A stretch of DNA of 64,000 bases from Novipirellula caenicola. GTDB taxonomy: Bacteria; Planctomycetota; Planctomycetia; Pirellulales; Pirellulaceae. Position numbers and translations under genes: made by a program. The notes below the pieces were generated by a model. It saw only the letters and a program-made list of their open reading frames with translations, was not told where the DNA came from and ran no database searches. Of the stretch, positions 18,201 to 27,361 are shown one piece after another. Positions within the stretch are counted from its first letter, which is position 1. Every line of letters begins with the position of its first letter. The stretch is taken from the NCBI RefSeq assembly GCF_039545035.1, contig NZ_BAABRO010000003.1, positions 248,001-312,000 of the forward strand, written 5' to 3'.

Positions 18201-21200
18201 GAAATCGCTGTTCGACGACCTATCGCGTCGCGAAGTACGTCGGTCGATACCGACGGTGCGGTCGCCGTTCCTAGGAAGCGATCGAGCCCGATCACTTGGC
18301 CGTATTGGCTTCGTTCGTACTCGACACGTTTTGTTGTAATCGATGGTCCCGATTGAACGATTTCTTGGATTCGCCCCGCATCGTCGTACGAGTAATTAGT
18401 GGTGACATCGCTATTGCCAGGGACTGATTGGGCGATTGAGGTCAATTGATCGCCCAGGTCATACGTGTAAGCGAACGTCGCAAAAGCGGTTAAGCCTCCG
18501 CCGCTACGAGCCGACTGAATCAGCCGCCCCGCGTTGTCATAAGTAAATACGTCGTTGACATCGCCATCGCTAATTGAATCAAGTAATCCCGCATCATTAA
18601 AAGTCGAGACATATTCTTCAATGGTTGTCCCTGTGGTATCCAACCAAGTTTCATGAGTCAGTCGGTCGAGATCATCGTGAATGTACTGCGTTACTCGCCC
18701 GTTGCGATCGGTTCGATGTGTCAATCGGCCGGCATCGTCGTAAACATAAGTGCGGACGGCTCCGGCTTCATTTGTGCTCGTGATTTGCTGGTTGAGCGCA
18801 TCGTAGGTGTATGAAGTCGTGTTGGTTGAGCCGTCTGTCACGGCCAGCAGGTTCCCCTCAGTGTCGTATTGGTACTGGGTAATATCGCCTTCGGGTGCCG
18901 TCACTTGGACTTGGCGGTTCCACGTGTCATATCCAAAGCTAGTCATCAGTGAAGTGCCAGTAGCAACAAGCACCGATTCGGATAATACGTTACCTGCATT
19001 GTCGTACGCGAATGTCTTGGTTGGCGCGATCGCAGGGCCGTTTCCGTCTGGATCGGCATAGGTTTCGCTCAATGTTCTGCCGAGTGCGTCGTATGTCCAA
19101 GTCGTCGTCGCACCATCTTGGTCGGTTCTTGCAAGGATATTTCCAACAAGATCGTATTGTTGCGAAGTGGTGGGGGCGGGGATTGCATCCGCGAGGTCTG
19201 GATCCGGAAGCGTTGTTTGGATCAGGCGGCCGAGGGCGTCATACTGGAAGCTGGTGATCCGGCCTAACGCATCGGTTTCTGAGACAAGTGCACCGCTCAC
19301 ATCGTATTGTCGCGTGAATGTTGGTGCTGGATTACTGTCGCTAAGATCTGGGTCCGGATAGGTCGTCAAAACAGGCCGATCTAGCCGGTCATATTGTGTC
19401 ACCGTTTGCCGGCCCAGGTGGTCAATCGTTTTTTCAATATTGCCAGCGGCATCATAGATTGTCTGGATGGTGGGGGCTGGGAGAGGACCACTTCCATCGG
19501 GATCAGGATGTGTTTTCAGTATTTCGCGTCCCCAATCGTCGTAAGTAAAGCTTGTTACACGTCCCAAAGGATCGATCGAAGAAACGAGATTGCCACTATC
19601 GTCGTAGACAGAATGGGTAGTTGGGCCATCGGTTGCTGAGCCATCCGCGGCGGGAAGAATAACGGCGGTGATCCGTCCCAAGGCATCGTGCGTGAATTTC
19701 GTTTGACGCCCGAGCGTATCGGTGGTTGCAACCACGCGGCCAGCCACATCGTACTCGGTTGAGATTGAAGGTGCCGGGATTCCGTCGTTTGGATCCAAGT
19801 CGCGATAAATCGTTTGGACCAGCTGGCCGCGTCCATCATAGACATAACTTGTCTCGCGATCCGCGGAATCTCGCTTCGAGACGATACGACTGGCGTTGTC
19901 ATAACTCTGAGAGACGGACAGGGCAGGGAGGGCGTCGTTGACGTCTAGATCCGGCAAGTATGTTTTGACTCGTCGGTTCCAGTGGTCATATTCGTGTGTG
20001 GTCATTCGTCCAAGCGGATCGGTTACTGCAACTAAATTGCCAGCTTGATCATATTGGAATTCGGTGACAGGACTTACCCCGTCGACGGAAGGGGCCGTCT
20101 GGCGAACTAGACGACCGGCATCGTCGTATTCGAGAGCTGTGACGCGCCCCAATGCATCGGTAACCGATGTGAGATTGCCAGCCGGATCGTAGGCTTTGTA
20201 GAAGATCGGAGTGTCACTTGGAACCGTTAGGTCGGGATCGGGGCGAGTCTGTGATATCTCTCGGCCAAGCGCATCGTAAGTGAAGTGACTAGATCTTCCT
20301 AAGGAATCGCTCAAGGTCAGGACATTTCCGTTCGCATCGTAAGACCAGTACGTAGAAAACTCGGCGAGCGGGCCTTCACCATCGGGATCGGAGGTTGTTT
20401 GCGAGACGAGACGCCCCAAAGAGTCATAGTTGTAGCCTGTGATCACTCCTGCTTCGTCAGTAAAGCTTGCGACTCGACCAGCCGCATCGTAGGTGTATGA
20501 GCGAGCCGGAGCGGCAAGTGGGCCATCGGCATCTGGATCCGGAAGTGTCATTTGCAGCAATTGGCCTGCAATGTCGTAGGTAAAGTGCGTCGTTTCGCCG
20601 CTCGCATCGGTGACCCAGATAACGTTGCCGCCTGCGTCGTATCCACGAGTTATTTCCGGACGTGGCTCTCCAACATAGGCCTCTGGTAGCGTTCGTTTGA
20701 TTTCTCGTCCGAGATCGTCGTATTCAAAGTCTGTGGTGCCGCCGGTGACATCCACAATTCGGGCAACTCTCCCATCGCTATCGTATGTGTAGGTAGTTTC
20801 TGGGGCGGATTCGCCATCGTTTGGATCTGGGTCGGGCAGCGTTTCCTTTGTCACGCGTCCATGTGAGTCGTATTGCCATGACGTTGTGCGGCCCATTTGA
20901 TCAGTCGCTGAGAGAATATTCCCCGCGAAGTCATACACACGAGTTGTTGTTCTGCCAACTAGCGGCCCAGACTGGTCTGGGTCTGGGGTAGTGATGCTCT
21001 CAATGCGTCCTGCCGCATCGTACGTAAATGAAGTTGTTCGTCCGAGGTGGTCGACTTGGGCGATGACATCGCCAAATCCGTTGTAGGTATTGGTAATTGA
21101 GGGAGCTGGTAGCGGGCCATTACCATCGGGGTCTGGCAGCGTGGTGGTTTGTAGACGTCCAACAGTATCGTAGCTATAGGTTGTCACATTTCCGTCGGGA

Positions 21201-24200
21201 TCAACCCGGCGGATGGTTTGGCCTAGTGAATTGTAGTGCTCCTGTGATTCAAGGCGAGAGTCTGGATCCCCGTTGGTCAATTCTGGTGACAATCGAATGA
21301 TGGATTTATTGACTGCGTCATAGACAACGTTTGACACGTTACCCAGTGGGTCTGTCCAGCTTTCTAGACGTCCAGCGTCATCGTATTCGTAGCTAGTTGA
21401 TCGGTCTTGAAATGAGTCGTTTTCATCCGCTGCGGTTAGTGTGGTTCCCAGCGTGCGTCCAGCAGAATCACGTAAGGTGGTGATTAGTCTGCCTGCGGAA
21501 TCCGTTGCTACGCTCGTTCTGCCATCGGAGGAACTATCGACGGTGACGGAATTTCCTAACAACCCGTTTACGATCGTTGATTGTGTTAATGCGTCGTACG
21601 AGAGAGTGGCCGAAGTCGTGTAGTTAGGAGTCGTTCCGCTCCCCGTACGTCGCTCGATTAGCCGTCCCAGAGAATCCACGACATTTTGGATGACGCGATC
21701 GTTCGCGCCCGTTACACCATCCGTGATACGAACAGACGAAACATTGCCCGCCGCACCGAAGTCGAATTCTTGACGCAAGCCGTTTTCGTTTGTTATTGCG
21801 ACCATTTGGCCGCTTGTATTGTATTCTGCCGTTCGGATACCACCATCTGGATTGGTCCAGTGGGTGGGGCGTCCCGAAGGGGAGTAGGAAATTGAGCGAC
21901 TTCGTATGCGGTCGACATCCAGGGAGTTTAGGTCGACGGGAATTGATTCATTGGGGATCCCCGATACGTCATACTGAGTTGAAGATACGATTTGTCCGTT
22001 GGCATCGTATTGGTATGTCTGGATCCATTGATCGGCAAAGCGGGTTTCGACGACACGATTTGCCACGTCATAAGAGTGAGTGGTTACGGCTCCCGCGGGC
22101 GAAGTTTCTTTTATTAAGTTTCCGTAGCCGTCGAACTCTTGTGTCGAAGTTCCGCCTTCGGGATAGGTGACTGTGATCGCACTCGTTGCTGCGTCATATT
22201 CCCACGAGGTCTGCTGCCCTAACGCATCAACGTTTCGCAACACTCTCCCGAGAGAATCGTATTGGATGAGCGTTGTGGTCCCATCGGGACGGTAGGTCGC
22301 GATTTTTCGACCACTACCGTCATAATGGTGCCGTGTTTCTTCATCAGACGCATCGGTTACCCGAGTAACATTGCCGGCAGCATCATACTCGAATGTTTCG
22401 GTGCTATCCCCTGTGGAGACGCTGATTGGCCGGCTTGCCGCATCGTACATGTACGTTGTGACCGTGCCCTCGGGGGCTGTCTCTGAAATCAGTCGTCCCA
22501 AGTCGTCGTACGTCATTAAAGTAACGACGGGACCCGTGGCATCGGGGGTTCCAGCATGCGGGTCGGGAGACTCTACACGAATGACGCGACCATATAGGTC
22601 GTATTCATAATGAGTGACTTTGCCGTTCGGGTTTGTGTATTGAGCGAGATTGTGATTTGCGTCATATGTAAACGTTTCCTGTGCCGAGCCAGGGCTGTTT
22701 TTTTGTGTGACTTGCCCTAATAAGTTGTACTGAAACGATGTGGTGTAATCTGTCGTGTTTCCGATTTCGGTGCCGCGAGCCGATGTTTCGGACTGTAGCA
22801 GCCCGCGCGACGTATATGTTCGGTTGATTGTGTTTCCAAGTGCGTCAGTCAGGGAAATCACGTTTCCATTGCCATCAATTTGGCTCGTGAAGAGTGTTCT
22901 GCTCGAATTTGCAACTCCAGCGAGAGATTGTGTGACGGACAATGCTAGGTTGTAAATCGGATCGTAGACCGTGTCGGTGACCAGCCCATTCGTTATCGTT
23001 TGAATCTGATTTCCGAACGAGTCATATTGATACGTTGTTTCGGTACCGTCGTTGGCAATCCTTTTCGTGACAAGCCGCTCGTCGCCTGCATATTCGAGTT
23101 TTTCAATTGCACCAGACGACGATGTAATCGAAATTACGCGACCTTGCGAATCAAACGTCTGCCGTGCAACAAACCCACGAAGGTCAGAGACAGTGGATTC
23201 TAGGTTGAAGTCGTCGTATCGATACATCAAGCGATTCCCGGAGCCGTCAATACTTGAACGGAGTCGACCGTTGGGAGCGTAGGTGTACTGCGTTGAGTTT
23301 CCGACACCATCGCTGGCAGTAAGTAGTCGCGGTATGTTGTCGCTGAGATCGTAGCTGTATTCGGCTATCTGTCGCTCGATGGGGGTGACGCCAGGGCCTC
23401 TTACCTCGGTGAGTACGGTGTGTCCACCGAGCGTTTCGTAGTGATAGGTCCACATCCTCAGAGCATTGTCGGTCACCGATGAGATGTGGTCGCCCGTGTG
23501 GGTAAATGTAAATAACGTTTCCGGTGCTTGCGTAACCGTCGCGTCGACAATGGATGCCAAGTTATTGCCGTTGTAATTTATCTCATGCTTGTTGCCGTTT
23601 CGGTCATAGATTGCAACCAATCTTGCCTTCAGAGTTCCGTGCAAATGGAAATCAAAACGCGTGCCGTCTTTGGTTGTTACTGAGTATGTGACAGTTCCGT
23701 TGACGGTGTGTTTCACCGCAGACAAACCAGGTTCATCGTCAGCTGTGAAATGGTGGTCTGGTCCAGCGGCAGATGTGTCGACAGTGAAGTTTTTGTCGGT
23801 GCCATCGCCTAAATTCCAAATGATGGTGGAATCGTCGCTCGTAAGTTCGAGGTTTGCGCCGTAGGTGAACGACCATCCAGCGCCAAAGCCAACGTCTTGC
23901 GATACTCCCGATTGATATTGGCGAGCAATTTGTGCGTTGATGCCAATTGATGGAACGGCAACGTCAAAATCGCTGCGATAAACCTTCCCAGGCAGCACGT
24001 CGCTAGCGGGCTGATTTCCACCTGCTAGTGCTGTTGTTATGCTGTCCGCCTGGTAGTGCGCGCTTCCGTTATGCCAGTAACGCCTCGAGAAAAATTCAAC
24101 TCCGGACTCCACGGCTCGGTAGAACTGTGCGCCAGTTCCGGTCCAGTTGTTCGAGCTTGAAGTGGCATGTAGCGTGACTGCTCCAGCATGCGTGCGTACT

Positions 24201-27200
24201 ATGAATCCGTCATCTAATGCATTTTGGATTTCGGTTGCGAACGGTCCCGACGCGTTCATGGCCGCAGTTGCTGATGCCACGGTATTACCTGACTCAAGGT
24301 CGACATACTCATCAGGTTGTATTTTTTTCCATCTGTGAATCTGTTGGCCTTGGCTCTCAGCGACCCTTATTAGCTCAGACGATGAAACCGTTTGCTCGCC
24401 GGTTACTGAGCGAAGGGTTTCGTACATCGATCGTGCGGACGCATCAGCAATGTAGGCAGCATCGTCGTCCGATAGCGACGTCGACCAATTCACGTGGTTA
24501 TTGGCTGGTTCAAAAATCTTGAGGTCGTGAATTGCATAATGAAACTCGCCTCCCATGTTGACCGCGGCGGAGTTTGATCCAGTAACTAAAATGCTGGTTT
24601 CAGATTGCCACCGCTCATCGGCTAATTTTCCATTAATCCGTTGGTTGAATCGTTGGAAGTAGTCGGCAGCAGTGTACTTAAGAGTTGCGATTAACGCCTG
24701 TGGATTTAATGTGTAGCTGCTGGCTAGATTTGCTTCGGGGCCAGTCAGATCCGGGTATGGTATTTGATCTAGTTCGTCGCGGAAGTTTCGCAGTGCCAGG
24801 TCCGTAGCATCATTTGGATTCGTTGCAACAACGGCCTTATAGTCCGAGGCGAAAAGGTGCTGGTCCGAATTGCGGATTGTTGTTTCGCCACCATCAATCG
24901 TTAGGTAGTCGACCCACAAATTTAGAGTTGCGGGTACGGGGTAACCAAAATCAAGGCTTGCAATGATTTTATCCCCATCTCTAATCTCCACTCTATTTGC
25001 GTCGTGTTTTGATTTCTCGACAAGGTAGAGTGCTCCGCGGCTTTCCTCCCATGGGATCGGCAGCGACGTAATTGTTTTGTCGCCCGCAATTGTTGCAAGT
25101 CGAATCCGCATCCCATCGGGAGCAGGTGTTTGCACAAATGGATCAACCGATACAGCACTGGGCGATTCATCGTCAGTCGGGTTGGTAATGAAATTTAGCG
25201 GCGACTGCCCAAGCGCTAGGCTCAATAACGAGGATTCAGGTAATGCGGTTGCGAATATTGCAAAATCATCAATCACCCCGTCGACTGTTGAGCTAGCGGA
25301 AGATCCACCGATCCGCAGCGTCGTAAGGTCTCCGGGAATTAGATCGAACCCCGCCCCTGACACCTCCCTCACACCGTCAATCCAGACAGACCTCTTGTTT
25401 CCATCTTGTACGAATGCGAAATGATGCCAATCTCCATCGTTAAGCCCAGGCCGAGAGAAATATTGACGCTGATTAGCCCCGGTACCGTGTGCATCGAAAT
25501 AGACTTTACCGTCGGTCCATGGTGCGTGAACAAGCAGCCCTCGGTTATCACTTGACGATGGTGAGTACGCGTAGACAGACGCTGACGGGGCAATGGAATC
25601 CAGCTTTTGCCAAAAAGATACTGTGACGCGGCCGTCAAACACAGCATCCTTTAGAGCTTCGGCACCCACAAGCTCGGCATAACCGTTTGTGGAATCCAGC
25701 GATCGGTCCCCAGCTTGCCCAGTGCGACCACCTCCGTCTACGGAGTAACTTGCACCAACCAACGAAGCAATGTCAGCCCCAACGGAACTCGTGGCTTGTG
25801 ACGGAGCAGAGTCATCATCGAAAGGAAGGTAGGTCACTAATCCACTAGGGTTGCCTTCGGAAACCGGCGAAACGTCCTGAACCAAGGAGCTTATATCGCG
25901 CCCTGCAGCGATCTCCGCAATAATGTTCGATGGCAGCACGCTTGCGAACACAGCGAAATCATCAATCATGCCATCAACAGTGTTGCTCCCGATTCCTCCG
26001 ATATAGAAATTCTCGAAATCAAAAAGCAAACCAGCTGGCGAGTAACTTGAACCAGCGTAAACGCCATCAATCCATACCGCCTTATAGTCGTTCATAGTAA
26101 ACGCGAAATGATGCCACCCATCCGTAAGCGTTTTTGGGCTACGAAAGCTGAGTCTATGAGCTTGACTTGGCGAGATCCCTGTATCGTAAATGATGTCATT
26201 CGTGGTCCATGGAGCATGTGCTGAGATTCCGCGACGGTATTGCACAGATGGGGATTCCCCTCGGAATGCATAGGCTGGCCGAAGCGAGTCGAGCTTTTGC
26301 CAAAACGAAATCGTGATTTCGTCTTCGTAGCCAGCCTTGTTCATGAACTCAGCGTCATCGATACGCAAATACCCATTACTGGTGTCCAAAGCATGATTTC
26401 CGTCACCGCCCGAACGACCAGTCCCATCGGCAGAAAAAGTGGCGCCGAAAAGCTCCCCGACAGGGTCACCAATCTCGCTTGCCGATAGCGACGGATCAGT
26501 CACGTCGTCAAATGGGAAATAGCCAACAAGGCCATGTGGGTTAGTAGGAGTAACAGGCGAAACGACTTCCTGCAGTTCATCTGCGGCTTGGCCCTCAGCA
26601 AGTTGAGCGATCGCATAATCGGGCAGTGCCTCGGAAAAAACCGCGAAATCATCGATCAGGCCGTTAGGGCTAAACCCGGGATTTCCTCCGATAATGAAGT
26701 GATTGAAGTCTGTCGGTAGCGTGGGCGCCCCAGAACCGGAACCGACACGCTTCCCGTCGATCCATACAGATTTACTGCCCCCTTGTTGCACGAAGGCAAA
26801 ATGATGCCACGCCCCCGTCAACGACATTGGACTTTGAAATTCCAGTCGCTGATTCCCAGGCCCTGAGCGAGTATCGAAATAAATCCGATTGTCGGTCCAG
26901 GGAGCATGGACGGACAAACCAGTGGAGTACGTGGACGAGGGAGACTTTCCAATAAAAGGAACCGACTGGACGACACTATCTAGTTTTTGCCAAAATGCGA
27001 CCGTCAAATCGCCGTTCGTTGCAGCATCATTCAGAAACTGTGGCGAGGCAATGCGGGCGCCACCTCCACTTGTATCCAGTGAATAATCTCCTGGGGTTCC
27101 AGTCCTGCCATTGGAATCAGAAGAATAGGTGGCTCCATCGAAAACCCCGACCACGGACCCTATCTCGCTTGACGATTCTGTGGTCACGGAGGGGTCGTCA

Positions 27201-27361
27201 AAGGGGAAGAATGCAACTAGCCCATACGGTTGATCGTCGCCCACGAGCATTCGGCGGTCTTCGAGTTTCTCTCCCAGCAGCTTTCGCTTTTTTGTGCGTT
27301 CTTTGCGTTTGGATCGCTCGAGTGTCATCTTCTTGCTACTCCGTGGCCTCCATATTTCCAT
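15272..27361 (-). CDS. giant LamG-Rhs/YD-repeat protein with C-terminal nucleotidyltransferase-fold toxin domain
   Basis: 4029 residues. The N-terminus is strongly basic and contains LEDRRMLV (residues 33-40), an LExRxLL-type planctomycete export motif. Three LamG/concanavalin-like domains follow at about 47-257, 277-490 and 510-725, each with a LVxxxPFDD start, FWQKLDS and IDDFAVF. Residues about 730-1140 lead into Rhs/YD repeats (about 1140-3280). A stretch of these has 15 modules spaced by DPDxxGPxxAP linkers. The Rhs core is at about 3280-3355 (GLHYYRDRWMDPVSGLFLSEDP, ending DYTDPTG). Next comes a Gly/Ala-rich hydrophobic pre-toxin region. The tip (about 3890-4029) has GSRASGTARATSDIDIAI and GIDVDLSVI, the GS/DxD pattern of Pol-beta-type nucleotidyltransferases. 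Rhs shells enclose toxins for delivery to rival cells. The target of this NTase is unknown. Confidence 0.9.
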   Translation of the reverse strand: MEIWRPRSSKKMTLERSKRKERTKKRKLLGEKLEDRRMLVGDDQPYGLVAFFPFDDPSVTTESSSEIGSVVGVFDGATYSSDSNGRTGTPGDYSLDTSGGGARIASPQFLNDAATNGDLTVAFWQKLDSVVQSVPFIGKSPSSTYSTGLSVHAPWTDNRIYFDTRSGPGNQRLEFQSPMSLTGAWHHFAFVQQGGSKSVWIDGKRVGSGSGAPTLPTDFNHFIIGGNPGFSPNGLIDDFAVFSEALPDYAIAQLAEGQAADELQEVVSPVTPTNPHGLVGYFPFDDVTDPSLSASEIGDPVGELFGATFSADGTGRSGGDGNHALDTSNGYLRIDDAEFMNKAGYEDEITISFWQKLDSLRPAYAFRGESPSVQYRRGISAHAPWTTNDIIYDTGISPSQAHRLSFRSPKTLTDGWHHFAFTMNDYKAVWIDGVYAGSSYSPAGLLFDFENFYIGGIGSNTVDGMIDDFAVFASVLPSNIIAEIAAGRDISSLVQDVSPVSEGNPSGLVTYLPFDDDSAPSQATSSVGADIASLVGASYSVDGGGRTGQAGDRSLDSTNGYAELVGAEALKDAVFDGRVTVSFWQKLDSIAPSASVYAYSPSSSDNRGLLVHAPWTDGKVYFDAHGTGANQRQYFSRPGLNDGDWHHFAFVQDGNKRSVWIDGVREVSGAGFDLIPGDLTTLRIGGSSASSTVDGVIDDFAIFATALPESSLLSLALGQSPLNFITNPTDDESPSAVSVDPFVQTPAPDGMRIRLATIAGDKTITSLPIPWEESRGALYLVEKSKHDANRVEIRDGDKIIASLDFGYPVPATLNLWVDYLTIDGGETTIRNSDQHLFASDYKAVVATNPNDATDLALRNFRDELDQIPYPDLTGPEANLASSYTLNPQALIATLKYTAADYFQRFNQRINGKLADERWQSETSILVTGSNSAAVNMGGEFHYAIHDLKIFEPANNHVNWSTSLSDDDAAYIADASARSMYETLRSVTGEQTVSSSELIRVAESQGQQIHRWKKIQPDEYVDLESGNTVASATAAMNASGPFATEIQNALDDGFIVRTHAGAVTLHATSSSNNWTGTGAQFYRAVESGVEFFSRRYWHNGSAHYQADSITTALAGGNQPASDVLPGKVYRSDFDVAVPSIGINAQIARQYQSGVSQDVGFGAGWSFTYGANLELTSDDSTIIWNLGDGTDKNFTVDTSAAGPDHHFTADDEPGLSAVKHTVNGTVTYSVTTKDGTRFDFHLHGTLKARLVAIYDRNGNKHEINYNGNNLASIVDATVTQAPETLFTFTHTGDHISSVTDNALRMWTYHYETLGGHTVLTEVRGPGVTPIERQIAEYSYDLSDNIPRLLTASDGVGNSTQYTYAPNGRLRSSIDGSGNRLMYRYDDFNLESTVSDLRGFVARQTFDSQGRVISITSSSGAIEKLEYAGDERLVTKRIANDGTETTYQYDSFGNQIQTITNGLVTDTVYDPIYNLALSVTQSLAGVANSSRTLFTSQIDGNGNVISLTDALGNTINRTYTSRGLLQSETSARGTEIGNTTDYTTSFQYNLLGQVTQKNSPGSAQETFTYDANHNLAQYTNPNGKVTHYEYDLYGRVIRVESPDPHAGTPDATGPVVTLMTYDDLGRLISETAPEGTVTTYMYDAASRPISVSTGDSTETFEYDAAGNVTRVTDASDEETRHHYDGSGRKIATYRPDGTTTLIQYDSLGRVLRNVDALGQQTSWEYDAATSAITVTYPEGGTSTQEFDGYGNLIKETSPAGAVTTHSYDVANRVVETRFADQWIQTYQYDANGQIVSSTQYDVSGIPNESIPVDLNSLDVDRIRSRSISYSPSGRPTHWTNPDGGIRTAEYNTSGQMVAITNENGLRQEFDFGAAGNVSSVRITDGVTGANDRVIQNVVDSLGRLIERRTGSGTTPNYTTSATLSYDALTQSTIVNGLLGNSVTVDSSSDGRTSVATDSAGRLITTLRDSAGRTLGTTLTAADENDSFQDRSTSYEYDDAGRLESWTDPLGNVSNVVYDAVNKSIIRLSPELTNGDPDSRLESQEHYNSLGQTIRRVDPDGNVTTYSYDTVGRLQTTTLPDPDGNGPLPAPSITNTYNGFGDVIAQVDHLGRTTSFTYDAAGRIESITTPDPDQSGPLVGRTTTRVYDFAGNILSATDQMGRTTSWQYDSHGRVTKETLPDPDPNDGESAPETTYTYDSDGRVARIVDVTGGTTDFEYDDLGREIKRTLPEAYVGEPRPEITRGYDAGGNVIWVTDASGETTHFTYDIAGQLLQMTLPDPDADGPLAAPARSYTYDAAGRVASFTDEAGVITGYNYDSLGRLVSQTTSDPDGEGPLAEFSTYWSYDANGNVLTLSDSLGRSSHFTYDALGREISQTRPDPDLTVPSDTPIFYKAYDPAGNLTSVTDALGRVTALEYDDAGRLVRQTAPSVDGVSPVTEFQYDQAGNLVAVTDPLGRMTTHEYDHWNRRVKTYLPDLDVNDALPALSVSQSYDNASRIVSKRDSADRETSYVYDGRGQLVQTIYRDLDPNDGIPAPSISTEYDVAGRVVATTDTLGRQTKFTHDALGRITAVILPAADGSATDGPTTHSVYDDSGNLVSSIDPLGRVTSFTYDDWGREILKTHPDPDGSGPLPAPTIQTIYDAAGNIEKTIDHLGRQTVTQYDRLDRPVLTTYPDPDLSDSNPAPTFTRQYDVSGALVSETDALGRITSFQYDALGRLIQTTLPDPDLADAIPAPTTSQQYDLVGNILARTDQDGATTTWTYDALGRTLSETYADPDGNGPAIAPTKTFAYDNAGNVLSESVLVATGTSLMTSFGYDTWNRQVQVTAPEGDITQYQYDTEGNLLAVTDGSTNTTSYTYDALNQQITSTNEAGAVRTYVYDDAGRLTHRTDRNGRVTQYIHDDLDRLTHETWLDTTGTTIEEYVSTFNDAGLLDSISDGDVNDVFTYDNAGRLIQSARSGGGLTAFATFAYTYDLGDQLTSIAQSVPGNSDVTTNYSYDDAGRIQEIVQSGPSITTKRVEYERSQYGQVIGLDRFLGTATAPSVSTDVLRDAIGRRTAISHRQGNTILADYSYTYDASSRVTAVDSLTDGLTSLTLDDNGRLTTADHSAIPDESFQYDATGNRVDTDNVNGTNNKLLSDGNFNYEYDAEGNRTARVDIATGERTEFTYDHRNRITFVERLDSSGNLLERVEYTYDSANHRTGRAVDSDADGFADVVERFVVDGDTVVAVVDETGDITNQFFHGAVVDEVLADENAAGDVTWTLADANKTIRDLAQDISGATQVVNHRVYDSFGNLHSQSNPSVDHLFGFTGRDYDEATGLHYYRDRWMDPVSGLFLSEDPLGFDGGDLNLMNYVGGAPHDYTDPTGNSWLSSVFKKVSREFNRVINQIADVVDEAFDDIGDFLEEARDDVRDFADDHPYLTAGIALATGAWFVSAAGGFIGAAAKLSALASKAVGSISTAWAPASSGIGGTFSINVGSFASVNVGAGISGTSAFASANVSVLGLPVAGVGKSIGAFGKISNPFASTLVGNFTDSVLSNSLGNVGQFSVPSNFVGGSRKTHSLITGYGMNPLDVGSFLPQVANDTAYNFGYSQLNQTGLPMAYSIASQTAAFGSDVYGAFQDVSAPPPSVHAASQVGARTDDAIRQVDYGAFALPDGLAMSLAYYEDDFSQSSNKVRTADETLTAENHWGDSYFEYALGMGGAGLLGIGQGILNFGNSVTDLVADAGNAVTSLPNGIANGYYYLADVSEHNRMYVPKIPKGDWAKDTLVYQDETSFAVSKISVGAGAQILTGTGLAKLAQAPGWLGRVGTTLEALDIVEGTVSSAKGVHNAYNEGLDWSNGSQIILGSSSLSGNFAEPLEDALGSLRQYRISLDTTTLNSGLPIGGVKVIKNAPNQGLRIPQGLSPRQFDRISAQIRSKADDLGLGSDVFVQGSRASGTARATSDIDIAIRVSPERFDSFINNPQLSRLSNPRAGSKLADTRSHALQTGKIQSGEARLSRLRTALENGLGIDVDLSVIRRGGQFDNGVQSPLSFGF
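19000..21170 (-). repeat. 15-fold DPDxxGPxxAP module array inside the Rhs gene
   Basis: Within the Rhs coding region about 15 consecutive units of 48-50 residues (about 145-150 bp) each carry a linker such as LPDPDGNGPLPAP, LPDPDADGPLAAP or HPDPDGSGPLPAP between YD motifs. The linkers vary, from near-consensus to decayed (LPEAYVGEPRP). This points to repeated internal duplication. Confidence 0.8.

Noticed and set aside
19000-21170. Non-coding satellite or CRISPR-like array
   Set aside because: The periodicity is that of protein modules in an unbroken Rhs reading frame, with diverged DNA.
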